A stretch of DNA of 64,000 bases from the NCBI GenBank assembly GCA_038748365.1, contig JBCDIZ010000003.1:62001-126000 (forward strand), read 5' to 3'. This document shows positions 58,765 through 64,000 of this stretch, one piece after another. Made by a program: the position numbers and the translations under genes. How positions within the stretch are numbered: position 1 is the first letter of the stretch; each line of letters begins with the position of its first letter. This DNA comes from Alterisphingorhabdus sp038748365 (GTDB lineage Bacteria; Pseudomonadota; Alphaproteobacteria; Sphingomonadales; Sphingomonadaceae). A model generated the notes under the pieces. The model ran no database searches and had not been told where the DNA came from. It saw only the letters and a program-made list of their open reading frames with translations.

Positions 58765-59877
58765 ATGAGCGAAGTGGCCGATTTTACTGTTCAGCATGAT
58801 GAAGACAATCAGGCCGTACTGCATTTCTTCGGTGTGCTCGATATCAGCACTGCCGGCGAAATGAACCATCGTCTCAATGGGCTCAATCAGCAAATCGATA
58901 TTATTGATCTGGATGGCGTGGAAGCGGTTGATACCGTTGGCGCTTGGGTGATCCACAGGCTACGGCGCGATCATATTGCCGAGGTGCGTCATGCCTCGCC
59001 AGAAGCGATCAGGCTGATGGGCGCGGTAGCCAGTGCCGATGAACCGGGACAGGTCAAAGCGCCCGAAATGATCGCGCCCTTGCGGATATTGGCGGAAATG
59101 GGCGAGGCGACATCGCGTGCACTGGGCAGCACGTTCGGCACTATCGGCTTTATCGGTTCATTGCTTGTCAGTTTCGTCGATGTTGCGCGTAACCCGTCAC
59201 GTTTTCGCTGGCGTGCACTTGTGCGCCATTTTGAATTGGTCGGCGTCACCGCACTGGGCATTGTTGGGCTTATGAGCTTCCTCATAGGCATCGTGATCGC
59301 CCAGCAAGGCGCGGTACAGCTACGGCAATTCGGTGCCGAGATATTTACCATCAATCTCGTCGGTCGGCTGACTTTGCGTGAGCTTGGCGTATTGATGACC
59401 GCAATCATGGTCGCCGGGCGTTCCGGGTCTGCCTTTGCTGCACAGATCGGCACGATGAAGCTTACCGAAGAAGTCGACGCAATGCGCACCATTGGCGTTG
59501 AGCCGATGGAAGCACTAGTCCTGCCGCGCGTATTGGCGGCGGTGCTGATGATGCCACTGCTTGGTTTTTATTCATCCATGGTGGCTATTTTTGGCGGTGC
59601 GATTCTATGCTCGCTCGCGCTTGATATTCCGATCACCACCTTCGTTACCACAATACAGCAAGTGGTCCCCATGCACGATTTTTATGTCGGGATGATCAAG
59701 GCACCGGTCTTTGGCGCGATTGTCGCACTGTCTGGATGCTATCAGGGGATGCTGGTCAAGGGCAATGCCGAGGATGTCGGTTTGCGCACCACTGCAGCGG
59801 TGGTGCAGGCGATTTTCATGATCATCGTCCTGGATGCGTTTTTTGCGGTATTCTTTACCTGGGTTGGCTGGGGTTAA
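58765..59877 (+). CDS. mlaE: MlaE-type lipid ABC permease with N-terminal STAS domain
   Basis: 370 residues. An N-terminal STAS-like domain (about 1-95; ILDLDGVEAVDTVGAWVIH-like strand-helix) is fused to the MlaE permease (about 115-370): FVGAIVA-type helices, GRSGSAFAAQIGTMKLTEEVDAMRTIGVEP and LPRVLAAVLMMPLL, the MlaE hallmark region. E. coli carries the STAS partner as separate MlaB, so this is a natural MlaB-MlaE fusion, common in alphaproteobacteria. Membrane core of the Mla phospholipid transporter. First gene of the four-gene operon. Confidence 0.92.
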   Translation: MSEVADFTVQHDEDNQAVLHFFGVLDISTAGEMNHRLNGLNQQIDIIDLDGVEAVDTVGAWVIHRLRRDHIAEVRHASPEAIRLMGAVASADEPGQVKAPEMIAPLRILAEMGEATSRALGSTFGTIGFIGSLLVSFVDVARNPSRFRWRALVRHFELVGVTALGIVGLMSFLIGIVIAQQGAVQLRQFGAEIFTINLVGRLTLRELGVLMTAIMVAGRSGSAFAAQIGTMKLTEEVDAMRTIGVEPMEALVLPRVLAAVLMMPLLGFYSSMVAIFGGAILCSLALDIPITTFVTTIQQVVPMHDFYVGMIKAPVFGAIVALSGCYQGMLVKGNAEDVGLRTTAAVVQAIFMIIVLDAFFAVFFTWVGWG

Positions 59878-59887
59878 GGCGGAAATA

Positions 59888-60724
59888 ATGTCAGAAGAAA
59901 GCCAAGCCCTAGCAACTGATCTCCCCGATATAGGCGAGCCGATCATCACCATTCGCGGCCTGCGTAACGCCTTTGGCGAGCAGGTGGTACATGAGAATCT
60001 CGACCTTGATGTGCGGCGCGGCGAGATCATCGGGGTTGTGGGTGGTTCAGGTACCGGCAAATCAGTGCTGATGCGCTCGATCATCGGCCTGCAGAAACCC
60101 AATGCTGGAGAAATTACCGTATTGGGCCGCAATGTCTGTGGTGGTGATGAGCGCTATCTCGGCATTCGCCGCCGCTGGGGGGTTCTGTTTCAGGGCGGCG
60201 CACTGTTCTCAACGCTGACCGTCGGCGAGAATGTCACCGTGCCGATGAAGGAGTTCTATCCCGATATCAGCCAGCAATTGCGCCATGAGATTGCGCTCTA
60301 CAAGATTGTCCTGTCCGGCCTGCCCGCCGATGCAGCCAATAAATATCCCTCACAGCTTTCCGGCGGCATGAAGAAGCGTGCCGGGCTAGCACGGGCCCTG
60401 GCGCTGGACCCTGATTTGCTGTTTCTCGATGAGCCTACTGCCGGCTTGGACCCGATCGGGGCTGCAGCTTTTGATGAACTGACCCGCGAATTACAGCAGA
60501 CACTGGGCCTGACCGTGTTCCTCATCACCCATGACCTCGATACGCTGTACGAGATTTGTGATCGGGTGGCGGTGCTCGCCGATCAAAAAGTCATCGGCGT
60601 CGGCACCATTGAAGAGCTGCTGGCCACCGATCATCCCTGGATACAGGAATATTTTAACGGCCCGCGTGGGCGCGCTGCAAAATCGGCGCAAATGCGGGCG
60701 CATCCGGCTGATTATGAAATATAA
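59888..60724 (+). CDS. mlaF: MlaF-type ABC ATPase
   Basis: 278 residues. Walker A GGSGTGKSVLMRSI, signature LSGGMKKRAGLARALALDP, Walker B LLFLDEPTAGLDP, H loop FLITHDLDTL. The GSGTGKS motif and overall order match MlaF, which powers MlaE. The start at 59888 (MSEESQAL) follows AAGGCGGA; the frame upstream is inside mlaE. Eleven bp after the mlaE stop. Confidence 0.93.
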   Translation: MSEESQALATDLPDIGEPIITIRGLRNAFGEQVVHENLDLDVRRGEIIGVVGGSGTGKSVLMRSIIGLQKPNAGEITVLGRNVCGGDERYLGIRRRWGVLFQGGALFSTLTVGENVTVPMKEFYPDISQQLRHEIALYKIVLSGLPADAANKYPSQLSGGMKKRAGLARALALDPDLLFLDEPTAGLDPIGAAAFDELTRELQQTLGLTVFLITHDLDTLYEICDRVAVLADQKVIGVGTIEELLATDHPWIQEYFNGPRGRAAKSAQMRAHPADYEI

Positions 60725-60794
60725 TCATCACCATAGGCGTTATCAGACACGAATTTGCGCTGTAAAAACCGGCAATAGAGGCTAGACAGACACC

Positions 60795-61736
60795 ATGGAA
60801 ACACGCGCAAACCATATCTGGGTCGGGGCTGTTACCCTGGTTCTGTTGCTAGCAGCAGCGGCATTCTTCGTCTGGCTAGCGCGCTTCGGTGATGCAGATA
60901 GCAAGCAATATGACATCTTCTTCAAACAATCGGTCAATGGTCTCGCTGTCGGCTCGGGCGTCTCCTTTTCCGGTGTCAATGCCGGACAGGTGACTGAAGT
61001 CCAGCTCTGGGACAAAGACCCCGAATTTGTCCGGGTGCGCGTATCGGTCGACGAAAATATCCCCGTTTTGCAAGGCACAACTGCAACAATCCAGAGCGTC
61101 AGCTTTACCGCCCCGCCACAGATCATGCTCGATGGCGCGCTGAAAGGGCAAAAGCGGATCACCACCCCCGGACCGGAAGGCGTCCCAGTTATTCCCACCA
61201 AGCCAGGCGCACTGGGTGAGTTGCTGAATAATGCGCCTTTGCTGATCGAAAGACTGGCCACTCTAACAGAACGACTGACCCAGACATTGTCACCGGAAAA
61301 TCAGGAATCAATCGCAGCGTTACTGGCCAATACCGCAGTGATCACCGAAGAATTTGCCCGCCAGTCACCCGAGATCGGAAAATCTTTACGCGAGTTGCAG
61401 GCTACACTGAAGACCACCCAGACCACGCTGGATAAATATGGCACGCTCGCAGATAATGCCAATGGCCTGATCGGCAAGGAAGGCACGGCGCTCGCTGCCG
61501 AGCTGCGCGAGACTCTGAAATCGGCACAAGGCGCGATGGAGGAACTGGAGCGCACCTCTGCTGCCGCCCAGCCGGGGCTGGCCGAATTCTCCAATGAAAC
61601 ACTGCCACAGACCGAAGCGCTGATCCGCGATTTGCGCGCCATGTCTGCCGCGCTCACCGCGATTACCGAAAAACTCGATCAGGAAGGCGCCGGGGCATTG
61701 CTCGGCTCTCCCGCACTGCCGGACTATAAACAATGA
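60795..61736 (+). CDS. mlaD: MlaD-type MCE-domain lipid-binding protein
   Basis: 313 residues. An N-terminal helix (GAVTLVLLLAAAAFFVWLARF) anchors it; the MCE domain follows (YDIFFKQSVNGLAVGSGVSF and GVNAGQVTEVQLW, through VPVIPTKPG). The C-terminal ~170 residues form long coiled-coil helices (LIERLATLTERLTQTLSPEN, LRETLKSAQGAMEELERTSA). MCE proteins make hexameric rings that carry lipids across the periplasm. 70 bp after mlaF. Confidence 0.92.
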   Translation: METRANHIWVGAVTLVLLLAAAAFFVWLARFGDADSKQYDIFFKQSVNGLAVGSGVSFSGVNAGQVTEVQLWDKDPEFVRVRVSVDENIPVLQGTTATIQSVSFTAPPQIMLDGALKGQKRITTPGPEGVPVIPTKPGALGELLNNAPLLIERLATLTERLTQTLSPENQESIAALLANTAVITEEFARQSPEIGKSLRELQATLKTTQTTLDKYGTLADNANGLIGKEGTALAAELRETLKSAQGAMEELERTSAAAQPGLAEFSNETLPQTEALIRDLRAMSAALTAITEKLDQEGAGALLGSPALPDYKQ

Positions 61737-62353
61737 TTGCTGCACATCTCCCAAAGACCAGGGCATTCAAATCGCTTGTCATAACTTCGGGGCTGGCGTT
61801 GCTGCTGAGCGGCTGCGTCAGCCTTGGGGCCAGCGGTGATCCGCCAGAAGCGCTATTAACGCTGAGCGCAAACGAACCCTTGGCCCGCGACAGTGTCCGT
61901 GATGCCACCACTTCGCGCGCACTCATCGTCTCGCTGCCCACCGCACCACGAAGCCTCGACACCAACAGGGTCCCGGTGCAGGTGGATGCCACCTCCATCG
62001 CCTATGTTGAACAGGCTTTATGGGTCGACCGGCCGACGCGGCTGTTCCAATCATTGCTGATGGAGACAGTACGAACCCGTACAGACCGACTGGTCTTGCC
62101 AATTGAGGATGCGCAGAGCCGTGAGGGAACCATCCTTTCCGGTGAACTGGTCAATTTCGGCTATGACGCGCGCACCGGCGAAGCTGTCGTCACCTATGAC
62201 GCGGTGCGGCGCGAGCGCTCCGGCGAGGTCAGCACCCGTCGCTTTGAGGAACGCGAACCCGTCGGCAATGTCGAAGCCGCAATAGTCGGACAGGCAATCA
62301 ACAGCGCCGCCAACCGCGCCACCATCGCTATCGCCGACTGGATTGGCAACTAA
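61733..62353 (+). CDS. ABC-type transport auxiliary lipoprotein (PqiC/LetC-like)
   Basis: 206 residues. Lipobox LLSGC (Cys about 26). The domain contains YVEQALWVDRPTRLFQSLLMET and LVLPIEDAQSREGTILSGEL, then TIAIADWIGN at the end, as in the ABC_trans_aux (DUF330/PqiC) family that partners MCE systems in the outer membrane. The start overlaps the mlaD stop by 4 bp. It probably links the transporter to the outer membrane. Confidence 0.85.
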   Translation: MIAAHLPKTRAFKSLVITSGLALLLSGCVSLGASGDPPEALLTLSANEPLARDSVRDATTSRALIVSLPTAPRSLDTNRVPVQVDATSIAYVEQALWVDRPTRLFQSLLMETVRTRTDRLVLPIEDAQSREGTILSGELVNFGYDARTGEAVVTYDAVRRERSGEVSTRRFEEREPVGNVEAAIVGQAINSAANRATIAIADWIGN

Positions 62354-62373
62354 ATTGAAAAACGGAGTATATT

Positions 62374-63501
62374 GTGACCAGCCTGTTTGATCCGATCCAG
62401 CTGGGCGCGATTACCGCGCCGAACCGCATCATCATGGCGCCCTTGACCCGCTGCCGCGCGACGCAAGGGCATATGCCCAATCCGATACAGGGCGAATATT
62501 ATGCCCAGCGTGCAACGGCGGGCCTGATACTCTCTGAAGCCACCGGCATCAGCCAGGAAGGCCTCGGCACCTGTTTCGCCCCCGGCATATGGAGCGATGA
62601 ACAGACCGAGGCATGGAAGCCGATTGTCGAGCAGGTGCATGAAGCAGGCGGACGCATATTCTGCCAGCTCTGGCATATGGGGAGGCTTGTCCATCCGGAT
62701 TTCAATGCGGGCGAGGCTCCGATCTCCTCCTCCGCCACCACTGGTCCCGGCAATACCCGCACCTATGAGGGCAAGAAGCCCTATGAAGAGGCGCGACCGT
62801 TGGAACTATCGGAAATTCCGCGGCTGCTCGATGATTATGCCAATGCAGCGGAAAATGCCAAGCGCGCTGGTTTTGATGGGGTGCAGCTGCACAGCGCCAA
62901 TGGCTATCTGATCGACCAGTTTATCCGTTCAGGCACAAACCATCGCGAGGATGACTATGGCGGCCCGATTGCCAATCGCATCCGCCTGCTCGGCGAAGTC
63001 ACACAAAGGCTGGTCGATATCTGGGGTAATGATCGGGTTGCAGTGCGCCTCTCCCCTAATGGCGACAGCCAGGGCGCGGATGATGTGACGCCTAACGAGA
63101 CCTTCAGTGCCGCCGCCAAGCTGCTCAGCGATATCGGCATCGCCTTTCTTGAACTGCGCGAGCCACCGCCCTTTGGTACCTATGGCAATACTGGTGTGCC
63201 CGCAGTCAGCCCGCATATCCGTGAAGTTTTCGATGCGCCGCTGATCCTTAACAGCGATTATGACAAGGCGCGTGCCGAAGAAGCTTTGTCCAACGGCAAG
63301 TGCGACGCAATCAGCTTTGGCCGTCCCTTCATCACCAACCCCGATCTGGTCGAAAGGCTGCGCAGCGATGCGCCGCTGAATCCTGCGCTAGGCGGTGATA
63401 CGCCATGGCACTTCACCCCGACATGGTATCTGCAAAGCGCCGAGGGCTATACCGACTATCCGACGCTTGGTCAGACGACCCGGGACAGCAACGCCGCATG
63501 A
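62374..63501 (+). CDS. Alkene reductase (Old Yellow Enzyme family)
   Basis: 375 residues. FMN-dependent TIM barrel: IIMAPLTRCRATQGHMPNPIQ, QLWHMGRLVHPD, the substrate-binding pair in VQLHSANGYLIDQFIRSGTNHREDDYGG (H..N and the Tyr-like region), and FGRPFITNPDLVERL at the C-terminus. It reduces activated C=C bonds with NAD(P)H; NemA of E. coli is a close type. 20 bp after the lipoprotein gene, so possibly co-transcribed with the mla genes, but functionally separate. Confidence 0.92.
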   Translation: MTSLFDPIQLGAITAPNRIIMAPLTRCRATQGHMPNPIQGEYYAQRATAGLILSEATGISQEGLGTCFAPGIWSDEQTEAWKPIVEQVHEAGGRIFCQLWHMGRLVHPDFNAGEAPISSSATTGPGNTRTYEGKKPYEEARPLELSEIPRLLDDYANAAENAKRAGFDGVQLHSANGYLIDQFIRSGTNHREDDYGGPIANRIRLLGEVTQRLVDIWGNDRVAVRLSPNGDSQGADDVTPNETFSAAAKLLSDIGIAFLELREPPPFGTYGNTGVPAVSPHIREVFDAPLILNSDYDKARAEEALSNGKCDAISFGRPFITNPDLVERLRSDAPLNPALGGDTPWHFTPTWYLQSAEGYTDYPTLGQTTRDSNAA

Positions 63502-64000
63502 TCGCCGCCGATCAGCCCTGGCTGATCACCTGCATTTTGGCCATCGCCGCGCTTGTCCTGCTGCTCGCCGAGCGGTTGATCGCACGGCGGCGCTTGACCG
63601 ATCCATTGGCAAAACGCTGGCGCACCCATTTGGGGTTTGTCGTCATCAACCTGCCCATTGAACGTGGGGTGCAGGCACTGATGGCAATTCTGCTCTATGG
63701 CGGCATCAGTGCGCTGGGCAATGGTCAGTTCGGACTGTTGCCCTTTCTCGAATTGCCCGTCTGGGCCGAATGGTTACTGGCGGTGCTGCTGCTCGATCTC
63801 GCGGTCTGGGTGCAGCATGTCGTGTTGCACCATGTGCCATGGCTCTGGCGCTTACATAAAGTGCATCATGCCGATCGCGATTTCGACATAACAACTGCGC
63901 TGCGTTTCCATCCGCTCGAGATTGGCCTCTCCATGGCGTATAAGATGCTGGTGGCATTCGTGCTCGGTGTGCCCCTGGGTGCGCTCATCGTATTCGAACT
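63498..64000 (+). CDS. Sterol desaturase family membrane protein, N-terminal part
   Basis: Runs off the right edge; 167 codons are visible. ATG at 63498 overlaps the stop of the preceding reductase (ATGA). Helices near 8-24, 43-66 and 78-95 are followed by histidine clusters HVVLHHVPWLWRLHKVHH and RFHPLE, the first part of the di-iron motif of the fatty-acid hydroxylase family. It is a second family member besides 45413-46360. Substrate unknown. Confidence 0.85.
   Translation, partial: MIAADQPWLITCILAIAALVLLLAERLIARRRLTDPLAKRWRTHLGFVVINLPIERGVQALMAILLYGGISALGNGQFGLLPFLELPVWAEWLLAVLLLDLAVWVQHVVLHHVPWLWRLHKVHHADRDFDITTALRFHPLEIGLSMAYKMLVAFVLGVPLGALIVFE

Overview
The window looks like chromosomal DNA of an alphaproteobacterium, most likely a sphingomonad (Sphingomonadales). 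This rests on gene content and style rather than on any database match: a cpoB-like end followed by tilS and ftsH, moderately GC-rich DNA, TonB receptor and DUF4402 secreted proteins, a petABC operon, NAD made from aspartate, and many small palindromic intergenic repeats. Most of the window is ordinary housekeeping sequence. I see no prophage, CRISPR array, intact insertion sequence or rRNA operon.

Layout. 1-3440: cell envelope protein end (cpoB-like), tilS and ftsH, closed by a clear terminator. 3586-6417: accessory patch with a trypsin-like protease, a membrane protein, a DUF559 nuclease-like gene bounded by terminal inverted repeats, and rpoZ. 6628-9794: phospholipid methyltransferase-like gene, MFS transporter and RNase T2. 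9796-13437: an NAD cluster (nadA, class A beta-lactamase-like gene, nadC, small membrane protein). 13677-18617: acyl-CoA synthetase, MBL-fold hydrolase and a BlaI/M56 regulator-protease pair with candidate operators. 18796-21715: two-component system and EF-hand protein with a structured leader. 22018-23779: DUF1993, tRNA-Gly and an S41 peptidase. 23928-26688: cytochrome bc1 complex. 26929-31934: trmL, hemF, acetyltransferase, two paralogous membrane proteins, lipB and a lipoprotein. 32044-36074: queC, nadB, a second DUF559 gene inside palindromic repeats and an ABC ATPase. 36261-40998: two DUF4402 proteins, zinc-finger protein, tldD, PNPOx-like protein, DUF2007 and patatin. 41202-48619: ammonium transporter behind a sigma-54 promoter, GMC oxidoreductase, sterol desaturase family protein and several lipoproteins. 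48900-57839: recQ, DUF2339, Atm1-type ABC exporter and a TonB receptor behind a Fur-like box. 57978-64000: HAD hydrolase, Mla-type lipid transport operon, Old Yellow Enzyme and the start of a second sterol desaturase family gene.

Working together: NadB, NadA and NadC give a full aspartate-to-NaMN route in one window, although nadB is separated from the other two. PetABC is the whole core bc1 complex. MlaE, MlaF, MlaD and the auxiliary lipoprotein form one lipid-transport operon. BlaI and M56 form a regulator/sensor-protease pair.

The most unusual signal is in the intergenic DNA. Two families of palindromic repeats occur both as short gene-free pairs and as longer units that enclose a small DUF559 (PD-(D/E)XK-like) gene. 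This suggests a nuclease-bearing mobile unit with miniature derivatives. The repeats also appear to supply ribosome binding sites to neighbours, and in one case part of a coding sequence. This is inference from four or five copies and needs genome-wide testing.
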